Assembly: GCA_937969105.1 (NCBI GenBank)
Contig: CALBUZ010000205.1
Coordinates: 1 to 25,189, forward strand
Source of the DNA: an uncultured Collinsella sp.
GTDB lineage: Bacteria > Actinomycetota > Coriobacteriia > Coriobacteriales > Coriobacteriaceae
Length of the DNA stretch: 25,189 nucleotides
Direction: 5' to 3'
Both the position numbers and the translations under genes were made by a program. Positions 8,997 to 16,503 of this stretch are shown piece after piece. Below the pieces are notes generated by a model. That model was not told where the DNA came from. It did not search any database and saw nothing but the letters and a program-made list of their open reading frames with translations. Position 1 is the stretch's first letter; each line of letters starts with the position of its first letter.

Positions 8997-9659
8997 TTAT
9001 ATAGCGAAAAGTTTAGCAAGCTCGGCCACCGAGTGCACCACCGCATCGGCACCCGCGGCCTCGTGCTCCCCCGGCGCCGCCGCGCCCGAATAGATGCCGA
9101 TACACGGCACACCCATCGCGTGCGCGCCCTCCACATCGTTAAAGCGGTCGCCGATCATCACGGCCTCGTCGGCCGTCGCACCGAGCGCCGCCAGCGCATC
9201 GCGGACCGAATCTGCCTTGGTCTCGCGCCCCTGCGGCGGATTCATGCCAACCACGGCTTCGAACTGGCAAAGCCACAGCTCATGCACCATATCGATGCAC
9301 TTCGCCTCCATGCGCGACGTCGCCACAGCCATACGCTTGCCCTGGGCGGTCAACCCATCCAGCAGCTCGGGAATCCCATCGAACACGGGGTACTCCTCCG
9401 GCCCCAGCTCATCAAAAAAGGCACGGTACTCGTCGGCCACCACAAGCGACTCCTCGCGGGAAAAGCCGTAAAAGTCGTGGAAGCTCTTCCACAGGGGCGG
9501 CCCGATCATGCGGCGCAAGTCACCCATCTGCGCTTCCGAAAACCCGCGCGCAGCTATCGTCTTGCGCGTCGAGGTCATCACCGCCCGGCCCGTATCGGCC
9601 ACCGTGCCATCGAAATCAAACAGCACGACCGGCCGCCTGCATATCTCCAGTGCCTCCAT
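8997..9659 (-). CDS. HAD-IA phosphatase, phosphoglycolate-phosphatase-like
   Basis: This 220-residue cytoplasmic HAD hydrolase has motif I LFDFDGTVADTG (D15 nucleophile, D17), a helical cap at about 25-95, motif II AVATSR (T114/S115), motif III lysine K148 and motif IV GDRFNDVEGA (D171, D175). This layout is that of phosphoglycolate phosphatase, PpaX and related enzymes. The actual substrate is unknown. Two nearby ATGs compete. I prefer 9659 because the GGGGAAGAGG ribosome-binding site sits seven bases from it, whereas it abuts the one at 9665. It is the first gene of a probable two-gene unit with the dipeptidase and is divergent from the DegV gene. Confidence 0.88.
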   Translation of the reverse strand: MEALEICRRPVVLFDFDGTVADTGRAVMTSTRKTIAARGFSEAQMGDLRRMIGPPLWKSFHDFYGFSREESLVVADEYRAFFDELGPEEYPVFDGIPELLDGLTAQGKRMAVATSRMEAKCIDMVHELWLCQFEAVVGMNPPQGRETKADSVRDALAALGATADEAVMIGDRFNDVEGAHAMGVPCIGIYSGAAAPGEHEAAGADAVVHSVAELAKLFAI

Positions 9660-9707
9660 CGGCATCCCTCTTCCCCAGTTGATGATTTCCACACCGACAC
9701 TTCAAAC

Positions 9708-9737
9708 TGTTGACTATTCAACAATTAAACCTAGTAA
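9708..9737 (+). promoter_or_regulatory. Promoter with overlapping inverted repeat upstream of degV
   Basis: An AT-rich island separates the divergent HAD and DegV genes. TTGACT (9710-9715) is a good -35 box, with TAGTAA (9732-9737) 16 bases later as a possible -10. TATACT at 9754-9759 is an alternative -10. The inverted repeat TGTTGA, CTAT, TCAACA (9708-9723) covers the -35 and could be a repressor site. Confidence 0.5.
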
Positions 9738-9815
9738 TGTGGAATGACTCTACTATACTTGTCGCACTTTGCTCTCAGAAGGCGGCGCGCAAACGCCCCA
9801 ACGAAAGGTGCAATT

Positions 9816-10676
9816 ATGTCTTTTGCCATCATAACCGACTCCACGTCGGACATCTCCCCCGCCCGCGCCCAAGAGCTCGGCATTTACGTGATTCCGCTGC
9901 ATGTGATTATCGAGGGCGAGGATCTGCTCGACCAGGTGCAAATTACCGCCGAGGAGTACGTCGCCCGCATGGCAGGCTCTGAGCAGCTGCCGCACACCTC
10001 GCAGCCGAGCGCCGGCGAGTTCAAGGAGCTCTTCGATCGCGTGCGCGCCGACGGCCACGACAGCGCCATCTTTATCTCGCTGTGCAGCGAGTGGTCTGCC
10101 TGCTACGCCAACGCGTGCCAGGTGGCCGATACCCACGAGCTCGACGTGCGCTGCGTCGACTCGCGCACCGGCTCGGGTGCCGAGGGCCTGCTGGTGGAGT
10201 ACGCGCTCGCCATGCGTGAGGACGGCCGCAGCCTGGACGAGACCGAGGCGCAGATCCGCGCGACGCTGCCCGACGCCCACCTGCTGCTGATTCCGCGCAC
10301 GCTCGAGAACCTCGTTAAGAACGGCCGCGCGCCCAAACTCGCCGGCCAGCTCACGCAGATGCTCAACATTCGCCTGGCCGTTTCGCCGGAGTGGCAGTCG
10401 GGCGAGATCAAGGCCATCAAGAAGGGCCGCGGCGCCAAGCGCATCGTCGCCAACACCATGGCCGACTGCCTCGCGTTTTTGGCTGAACACCCGGGTTCGA
10501 GCGTGCGCGTGCTCACGACCGGCGCCGCCGAGGAGCAAGAGCTCGTCAACCAGGCGCTCGCGGGTCAGGACTACGTAGACGCCGGCACCGGCCCCATCGG
10601 CTGCACCATCGCGACCCACGTAGGCGTCGACGCCATCGCCATCAGCTACTGCCCCCGTTACCAGCCAACTCGCTAG
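9816..10676 (+). CDS. DegV family fatty-acid-binding protein (first copy)
   Basis: This 286-residue cytoplasmic protein belongs to the DegV/FakB family, which binds a fatty acid and presents it to FakA kinase for acyl-phosphate formation. Family marks are the N-terminal AIITDSTSDI, the PHTSQPSAGEF segment (59-69) whose TSQ-S contacts the carboxylate, ISLCSEWSACYANA (87-100), and the DSRTGSGAEG loop (115-124). The length is typical. The ATG at 9816 has GAAAGGTG five bases upstream. A longer frame to 9744 overlaps the candidate promoter and is not believed. The gene is alone on the plus strand here and is followed after 14 bases by palindrome copy 2 and a bidirectional terminator. A second DegV lies at 24101-24991. 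No fakA is in the window. Confidence 0.92.
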   Translation: MSFAIITDSTSDISPARAQELGIYVIPLHVIIEGEDLLDQVQITAEEYVARMAGSEQLPHTSQPSAGEFKELFDRVRADGHDSAIFISLCSEWSACYANACQVADTHELDVRCVDSRTGSGAEGLLVEYALAMREDGRSLDETEAQIRATLPDAHLLLIPRTLENLVKNGRAPKLAGQLTQMLNIRLAVSPEWQSGEIKAIKKGRGAKRIVANTMADCLAFLAEHPGSSVRVLTTGAAEEQELVNQALAGQDYVDAGTGPIGCTIATHVGVDAIAISYCPRYQPTR

Positions 10677-10690
10677 GAACGCCCACATCA

Positions 10691-10755
10691 GTTGCGGTGA
10701 AATAGGGACTGTTTTTGGCTTATCAGCCGCAAATCAATCCCTATTCCACCGCAAT
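10691..10755. repeat. GTTGCGGTGA-family palindrome, copy 2
   Basis: The left arm (10691-10710) pairs with 10736-10755, with mismatches at two positions and one G-T pair. The 25-base centre contains GGCT, TATC, AGCC (10717-10728), a second hairpin like that of copy 1. The middle of the arm reads GGGA/TCCC where copy 1 reads TTCC/GGAA, so pairing is kept while sequence changes. It starts 14 bases after the degV stop codon. Confidence 0.8.
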
Positions 10756-10771
10756 TTAGAAGCAGTTCATT

Positions 10772-10833
10772 TGGGACGGGGCTAAAAAGACTGGTATCAA
10801 ACGTTTCAGACCAGTCTTTTTAGCCCCGTCCCA
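10772..10833. terminator. 62-bp near-complete palindrome, probable bidirectional terminator
   Basis: Perfect 24-base arms (10772-10795 and 10810-10833) surround a 14-base centre that itself contains AAACGTTT. The stem GACTGGT/ACCAGTC is followed by TTTTT on both strands, inside the arms, so it can end both the plus-strand degV and the minus-strand LOG-family transcripts, which converge here. The outer part GGGACGGGG/CCCCGTCCC is of the GTCCC type seen in the other palindromes. Confidence 0.8.
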
Positions 10834-10844
10834 TATTACCTACC

Positions 10845-11603
10845 CTACATCAGCCCGCTCAGGGCGATGTCGACAGCCTCGTTGAGGTCGTCGGTAATGT
10901 GCACCAGCTCCGGATCGAGCGGGCTAATCATACCGGCATTCATCACCGGGCCGTTGAGCCAGTCGAGCAGGCCCTGCCAGTACTCGCTACCTACCAGCAC
11001 AAGCGGCATGCGCTTGACCTTGTGCGTTTGCACCAGCGTGAGCACCTCGAACATCTCGTCGAGCGTGCCAAAACCACCGGGAAACGCAATGGCGCCCGAG
11101 CTGTATTTGACGAACATGGTCTTGCGCACAAAGAAGTAGCGGAAATCCATACCCAGGTTCACGTATTTGTTGAGCCCCTGCTCGTGCGGAAGCTCGATAC
11201 CCAATCCGACCGACTTGCCGTTGGCGCTCGCCGCTCCCCTGTTGGCCGCCTCCATGATGCCAGGGCCGCCGCCGGTGATGACCGCCACGCCGCGCTGGGC
11301 GATTTTGCGGCCGACCGTGCGCGCCGCCTTGTAGAGCGGATCGGTCTTGGGCGTGCGGGCACTACCGAAGATGGTCACTGCAGGACCAAGCTCGGCAAGC
11401 GCGCCAAAACCATCGACGAATTCTGCCTGAATACGAAGGACGCGCCAGGGGTCGGCGTGCAGCCAATCGGTCGAATCTTCGGGCGCCAGCAGGTTGGCGT
11501 AGGTGTTGTCCTTAGGAATCATGGGGCCGCGCATGACCACGGGACCGCGGCGGTACGTCTCGTCGTAGGCAGGCTCGCCCTCGGCATTCTCGTTCTTAAT
11601 CAT
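10845..11603 (-). CDS. LOG-family protein (TIGR00730), predicted nucleotide 5'-monophosphate phosphoribohydrolase
   Basis: This 252-residue Rossmann-fold protein carries both LOG hallmarks: TGGGPGIMEAANRGA (from 110) and FPGGFGTLDEMFE (174-186), the nucleotide and phosphate-binding loops of cytokinin-activating and purine/pyrimidine 5'-monophosphate phosphoribohydrolases. It should release a base from a nucleoside monophosphate in the cytoplasm. The in vivo substrate is unknown, and the historical 'lysine decarboxylase' label for this family should not be used. The first 60 residues extend beyond the minimal LOG domain. The ATG at 11603 has AGGAG five bases upstream. A longer frame to 11714 would run through the terminator hairpin and is rejected. 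A terminator-like hairpin sits directly in front of its ribosome-binding site (11616-11666). Confidence 0.88.
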   Translation of the reverse strand: MIKNENAEGEPAYDETYRRGPVVMRGPMIPKDNTYANLLAPEDSTDWLHADPWRVLRIQAEFVDGFGALAELGPAVTIFGSARTPKTDPLYKAARTVGRKIAQRGVAVITGGGPGIMEAANRGAASANGKSVGLGIELPHEQGLNKYVNLGMDFRYFFVRKTMFVKYSSGAIAFPGGFGTLDEMFEVLTLVQTHKVKRMPLVLVGSEYWQGLLDWLNGPVMNAGMISPLDPELVHITDDLNEAVDIALSGLM

Positions 11604-11615
11604 GGGTACTCCTAT

Positions 11616-11666
11616 CGAGAAAAAGAAAACGGGCGGGGTCGACGCCATGCGCCAAACACCCGCCCG
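11616..11666 (-). terminator. Terminator between tgt and the LOG-family gene, possible attenuator
   Basis: On the minus strand CGGGCGGG and CCCGCCCG (11659-11666 and 11630-11637) form an eight-base stem with a 21-base loop, followed by TTTTCTTTTTCTC. It lies about 150 bases past the tgt stop codon but only a few bases before the LOG ribosome-binding site. It either ends tgt transcription, with a LOG promoter overlapping it, or it controls read-through into LOG. Confidence 0.7.
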
Positions 11667-11814
11667 AACATCAACTATTCGGTATGGTACCCACGATGCA
11701 TCAAGCGCTTGCAAGCTATCGGTCAGCGGTCGCGCAACCGTGTTAGCGAACGCGACGGCCGATCGCCGCTTGGCCTTTGCCGTTGCTCTCGCCTCGCAAG
11801 CGTCCGCGCCGTCC

Positions 11815-12954
<1,140 letters not shown>

Positions 12955-12991
12955 AAACTGGAACTCCTTGGTTGCGGTTCATACGCAGACC

Positions 12992-12997
12992 ATTATA
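12992..12997 (-). promoter_or_regulatory. -10 box of the tgt promoter
   Basis: The minus strand reads TATAAT, a perfect -10 hexamer, about 37 bases before the tgt start codon. No good -35 lies 17 bases upstream. The large nested palindrome at 13054-13204 begins about 57 bases upstream of it. Confidence 0.55.
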
Positions 12998-13053
12998 CGG
13001 GCAACCCGCAAGAAGCACCGACTCGACAGAAACTGGCGCAAAGGGGTCATAGT

Positions 13054-13204
13054 CATTGGGGACGTTCTTAAACGACTAGCCGTCGGGGACAGTCTTCAGC
13101 GCCATCTTACAAAGGAGTGTCCCAATCTGCCGGCACTCAGGGACTGTCCCCAAGTGCCGGCAAGAGTGTCCCTTTCGACTAGTCATTTAAGAACGTCCCC
13201 AATG
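13054..13204. repeat. 151-bp nested palindrome with GTCCC-type phrases
   Basis: The outer arms (13054-13079 and 13179-13204, 26 bases) match at 25 positions. Inside, GGGGACAGTC (13085-13094) pairs with GACTGTCCCC (13142-13151), TGCCGGCACT (13128-13137) pairs with AGTGCCGGCA (13153-13162), and GAGTGTCCC is repeated at 13115 and 13164. The inner pairs overlap, so alternative folds exclude each other. It occupies most of the left half of the 443-base gene-free stretch between tgt and the dehydrogenase gene. The right half holds the rod-like element. Confidence 0.8.
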
Positions 13205-13218
13205 GCCACTTTCCGTCA

Positions 13219-13395
13219 GCAACGCAAACGCCGATGCCCTGGCAACGTCAGCGAGCGGTCGCCAGGGCGAACAAGTTGGCATGAAAAGAGGGCGGCATAG
13301 ACCTTCTGGTCATGCCGCCCACTTTGAATGACAAGTTGTCGCCCTGGTGACCGCGCAGCGTCGGCCCGTTACGGCGTTTGGTAAAACGCCGTAAC
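13219..13395. repeat. Rod-like structured element, copy A
   Basis: Conserved boxes shared with copy B, in plus-strand order, are GCAACGC, GTCAGCGA (13247-13254), GCAGCGTC (13355-13362) and a terminal hairpin. A long rod forms between 13255-13270 and 13339-13354, continues through CAA/TTG and CAT/ATG pairs, and ends in a central hairpin: GGGCGGCAT, bulged A, GACC, loop TTCT, GGTC, ATGCCGCCC at 13290-13320. The terminal hairpin, GTTACGGCGTTT with AAACGCCGTAAC (13368-13395), is a perfect 12-base stem ending two bases from the dehydrogenase stop codon. No T-run follows on either strand. The element is either an RNA structure in the 3' untranslated region or a DNA element. I do not recognise a named family. 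Confidence 0.75.
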
Positions 13396-13397
13396 TC

Positions 13398-14198
13398 TTA
13401 GGGCCGCTGGCCCATGCCGCCCTCGAGGGTGACGGTCTCGCCGTTCATATACTTAAAGTCGGGGCCGCAGAGCTGAACGACCACGCGGCCGATCTCCTTC
13501 TCGACGTCGCCGTAGTGGCCTGCCGGCGGCATGTGGACGTTGGCCTTAAACGCCTCGGGATAGGCGTCCTGGAAGTTCTCGAGCGCAGCAGTCCAGGCAA
13601 GCGGGCACACAATGTTGACGTTGATGCCGTCCTTGCCCCACTCGTTGGCGGCAACGCGGGTCAAGCCGCGGATGCCTTCCTTGGCGGCGGCGTAGCTGCA
13701 CTGGCCGTAGTTGCCAAACAGGCCGGCGCCCGAGGCAAAGTTGACCACGGAGCCCTTGGTCTCCTTCAGGTGCGGATAGGCCTTCTGCATGTACAGGTAG
13801 GTGGCATACAGGCCAGAGTAAATGGCCAGGTTAAACTGGTCCATAGTGTGGTCGGCGATGGTCACACCCGAGGCGCTGGCCTGAGCGTTGTTGACGACGG
13901 CGTCGATGCGACCGAACTCCTCAATCGCCTTGTCGATAACGTTCTGGACGACGGCCTCGTTGTCCTGACCAGCCGAGACATCGGCCTGAACAGGCAGAAC
14001 CTTGACGCCGTACTCAGCCTCGAGAGACTCCTTGGCGGCCTCGAGCTTGGCGACGTTGCGACCGGTGATAACGAGGTTCGCGCCCTCCTTGGCAAAAGCG
14101 ATATCGATGCCGTAGCCGATGGAGCCGGCGGAACCGTCCTTGAGCGTGGCCTTGCCGCCGCCGGTGACGATCACGGTCTTACCAGTGAAAAGTCCCAT
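13398..14198 (-). CDS. Short-chain dehydrogenase, resembles bile-acid 12-alpha-hydroxysteroid dehydrogenase
   Basis: This 266-residue NAD(P)-dependent oxidoreductase of the classical SDR fold should act in the cytoplasm. The cofactor loop is TGGGKATLKDGSAGSIGYG (12-30), a widened form of TGxxxGxG. NNAQ (103-106) replaces the usual NNAG. The catalytic residues are S156, Y169 and K173 in SYAAAK, and the protein ends GGMGQRP. From memory, GGGKA..SIGYG, NNAQAS, ASGAGLFG.YGQ..YAAAKEGIRG and the GG.G.RP ending recur in gut-bacterial 12-alpha-hydroxysteroid dehydrogenases, so a bile-acid substrate is plausible but unproven. It is not the known Collinsella 7-beta enzyme. The ATG at 14198 has GAAAGGA about eight bases upstream. 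Its neighbours are structured element A directly after the stop codon and a divergent coiled-coil gene. Confidence 0.85.
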   Translation of the reverse strand: MGLFTGKTVIVTGGGKATLKDGSAGSIGYGIDIAFAKEGANLVITGRNVAKLEAAKESLEAEYGVKVLPVQADVSAGQDNEAVVQNVIDKAIEEFGRIDAVVNNAQASASGVTIADHTMDQFNLAIYSGLYATYLYMQKAYPHLKETKGSVVNFASGAGLFGNYGQCSYAAAKEGIRGLTRVAANEWGKDGINVNIVCPLAWTAALENFQDAYPEAFKANVHMPPAGHYGDVEKEIGRVVVQLCGPDFKYMNGETVTLEGGMGQRP

Positions 14199-14492
14199 AC
14201 AAAGTCCTTTCGAATCGCGACGGGCACGCCCGCCGACTGCGCGCATCCAACTTCACGCGCCAAAAGCTGAAATGCAACTTTAGCGTGTTCAAGTGAAAAA
14301 TAAAGGACACAGCGGGCGAACGGCGCAACGTCTTTCGGCGAAGGGAATGTCAAGCGCAAACTGAATATAGAGGCCGAGTTTTTGCTATCGACGCGAGCCA
14401 TCGAACACGTTTTGAAACTTTGCTGCGGCGCGCGGGATGTCGGCGCGAGACTTTATCATAGGGTGACAAACAACGATGAGGAGCACATGCCT

Positions 14493-16274
14493 ATGACAGA
14501 CGAGCTGGACCCCCAGACTCAACAGCATATTGATGATTCAGCAGACACCATTGACGACTGCGATACTTCTACCAGCAGCGATGGCGGCATTGATGCCGCT
14601 GTCGAGGAGGCTCCTGCCGCCGCAGACGAGGCCGCAGACGCAAATGTCGCCGCAGAGCAAGACAAAGAAGAGCAGCTGGAGCAGCCGGACCCGAGCGATA
14701 CTGAGCCCAAGGCCGAGGACGCTCCGAAAGTAGCGGGCCCCATCGAGGTATCCTCGGAAGAAGAGCTCGACGCCGTCATGGACTCCATGATGGATGCCGT
14801 CAAAGCGATGAAGGACGCTGTCGCCGATGCCGATGTCGACGCCGAGGAAGAGGAAGCCGCCGAGGCCGCCTCGACGTTTGTGCCCGGCGAGACCCCGGTT
14901 GCCGACCAGGGCAGCACCATGCCCTCGTTCCTGCAACTCGAGCACCCCACGATCGGCGCCGACGCGGTCGACCCGCACGCAGCGGGCTTTTCCGTGATCG
15001 AAGGCGGCACCGGCAATATCGCCGTGCCGCAGACTGCCGACACGAATGCCGCCGAGGCCGTACACCCGACCACCTCGCACGCCCCCGCCACGAGCCGCGA
15101 CCTGGGGAGCGCCGTCTCAAACACCGCTAACGCCGTGGGCACTTTTATCGCCCAGGGCGCGTCGGCCATGCGCGAGATGAACGCCGCCAAGAAGGCACTC
15201 GCCGATGCCCGCGCCCACTTGTCCGAACTTGAGCAGCGCATCGCCGACCAGGCAGAGGAGCTCGAGACGCGCCAGGACATCGCAGGCCGCTATGATCAGA
15301 TCATCGCCGACCAGCGCCAGGCAATCGCCACGGCACAAAAGACCGCTGCGGCCGCCGAGATTGACCGCGACGCCCATGCCGCCAAAGCGACTGAGCTCAA
15401 GGGGCAGTTCGAGCAAATGAAGGCAGAGGACGATGCGACCGAGCTCCGCCTGAAGGCTGCACTCGACGCCGTGGAAGCCCGCGAGGCGAGCTCGCGCGAG
15501 ACCGGCAACCGCCTCGTTCGTCGACTCGAAGATTCCAAGCGCATCCGCGACAAAGTGAAGGCTGAGCGCGATGCCGGTGTCGCCGCCGCACGACAAACCG
15601 CCGATGCTACGCGCGCACAGCTCGAGACTTTGCGTCGCGAGTATGCCGAGCTGCAGCGCAACCCTTCGGCAAATCCCGCCAATTACACCGTGCGCACCAG
15701 CGAGTTGTCTATGCAAATCTCCGACGCTGCCGACGCCCTCCGCAAGGCCGAGGAAGACATTCCGCGCGTGACCGCCGATCTTGAGCATTCACTTGCCGCC
15801 GCCGAGCAGGCCGTCGAGCAGGCACAGGCCCCCATCGCCGACGCTAAACGAGCGCACCAGGCCGTAACGGCTGAGGCAGATGCCGCGCGCGACGAGCTGC
15901 AGTCCGCAAAAACTGCCGCCGCGACGCGCCAGCGCGAGCTACGCGAAAAGATCGCCACGCAGGACAAGGCGCGCCGCGAGCAAGAGCAGGCCATCGCAAA
16001 CGCCCGGGCAGATGCCGCGCATGCGCAGTCGATTATCGAGCAGGCGACCGAGGTGCACGACCATCCCGAGATCACCGAATCGCTCGCCGGGTCCTTGGCA
16101 CGCGACAAGGCCGAGCATACCGAGACCGAGCGCGAAGTTGCCCAACTCGAGGCCGCCGAAGACGACGTGCGCAAGCGAACCCGCGACTCACGCGTCAAAT
16201 TCACCGGAGCCATCGCCTGCATCATCGCCACAATCCTGGTGATCATCCTGATCTGGCTGTTCGCGAGCAAGTAA
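14493..16274 (+). CDS. Tail-anchored coiled-coil protein of unknown function
   Basis: I do not recognise this 593-residue protein. Residues 1 to about 140 are very acidic and rich in Ala, Asp and Glu, and are probably disordered. About 140-215 are low-complexity linker. From about 230 to 560 there is long heptad-like coiled coil rich in Ala, Glu, Arg and Gln (for example KKALADARAHLSELEQRIAD). A single hydrophobic segment at 570-590 ends three residues before the C-terminus (FASK), with no signal peptide, so it is predicted to be tail-anchored with the bulk in the cytoplasm. The AGGAG at 14479-14483 is nine bases from the ATG at 14493 and only three from the one at 14487, so I prefer 14493. 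It is the only plus-strand gene between tgt and queA and is divergent from the dehydrogenase. Long helical shape and an anchor suggest a structural or envelope role, by inference only. Confidence 0.8.
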   Translation: MTDELDPQTQQHIDDSADTIDDCDTSTSSDGGIDAAVEEAPAAADEAADANVAAEQDKEEQLEQPDPSDTEPKAEDAPKVAGPIEVSSEEELDAVMDSMMDAVKAMKDAVADADVDAEEEEAAEAASTFVPGETPVADQGSTMPSFLQLEHPTIGADAVDPHAAGFSVIEGGTGNIAVPQTADTNAAEAVHPTTSHAPATSRDLGSAVSNTANAVGTFIAQGASAMREMNAAKKALADARAHLSELEQRIADQAEELETRQDIAGRYDQIIADQRQAIATAQKTAAAAEIDRDAHAAKATELKGQFEQMKAEDDATELRLKAALDAVEAREASSRETGNRLVRRLEDSKRIRDKVKAERDAGVAAARQTADATRAQLETLRREYAELQRNPSANPANYTVRTSELSMQISDAADALRKAEEDIPRVTADLEHSLAAAEQAVEQAQAPIADAKRAHQAVTAEADAARDELQSAKTAAATRQRELREKIATQDKARREQEQAIANARADAAHAQSIIEQATEVHDHPEITESLAGSLARDKAEHTETEREVAQLEAAEDDVRKRTRDSRVKFTGAIACIIATILVIILIWLFASK

Positions 16275-16301
16275 GCCAGTTGCCAAAAACGCCCCAACGC
16301 A

Positions 16302-16368
16302 GTTGCGGTGAGATAGTTCCTGTTGAGCCCTCAAAAAAGCCAATTCAAGAACTATCTCACCGCAACTA
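16302..16368. repeat. GTTGCGGTGA-family palindrome, copy 3
   Basis: Perfect 19-base arms (16302-16320 and 16350-16368) flank a 29-base centre that contains TTGAG/CTCAA. It starts 27 bases after the stop codon of the coiled-coil gene. The arm reads GTGAGATAG where copies 1 and 2 read GTGAAATAG, with the matching change in the right arm. It opens the 398-base gene-free stretch 16275-16672, which also holds the elements at 16375, 16460 and 16504. Confidence 0.8.
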
Positions 16369-16374
16369 TTTGAT

Positions 16375-16441
16375 TGGTGCAAAGGGGTCAGGCTACTTTG
16401 CACCAACTTGGTGCATATAAACCTGTCCCCATTGCACCAAC
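16375..16441. repeat. Palindrome with four alternating TTGGTGCA copies
   Basis: The outer arms TTGGTGCAA (16375-16383) and TTGCACCAA (16433-16441) are extended by GGGG/CCCC and CAGG/CCTG. In the centre, TGCACCAA and TTGGTGCA (16400-16416) form another eight-base hairpin with a one-base loop. The same eight-base word thus occurs four times in alternating direction, which allows either one long stem or three smaller ones. Confidence 0.75.
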
Positions 16442-16459
16442 AACGTTTGCCCAGATAAA

Positions 16460-16496
16460 ACCTGCCAAAATAAACCTGTCCCTTGTTGGCAGGTTG
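16460..16496. repeat. Palindrome with CCTGTCCC loop
   Basis: Perfect ten-base arms AACCTGCCAA (16460-16469) and TTGGCAGGTT (16487-16496) enclose a 17-base loop containing AAACCTGTCCC, the same phrase as in the element at 16375-16441. It directly precedes structured element B. Confidence 0.7.
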
Positions 16497-16503
16497 AACC
16501 ACG

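Noticed and set aside
11721..11806. Possible third, degenerate copy of the rod-like element after the tgt stop codon (GTCAGCGG at the left, GCAAGCGTC at the right)
   Set aside because: The spacing is about 30 bases shorter, the central GGCGGCAT-GACC hairpin is missing, and only short words match. It is too weak without a model-based search.
13054..13395. Integron attC site or CRISPR repeat as explanation of the structured spacer
   Set aside because: There are no regular repeat-spacer units, no integrase or cas gene, and the core sites of attC are absent.
13398..14198. The 7-beta-hydroxysteroid dehydrogenase known from Collinsella aerofaciens
   Set aside because: The N-terminus and catalytic surroundings differ from the 7-beta enzyme as I remember it. 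The match is better to 12-alpha-type enzymes.
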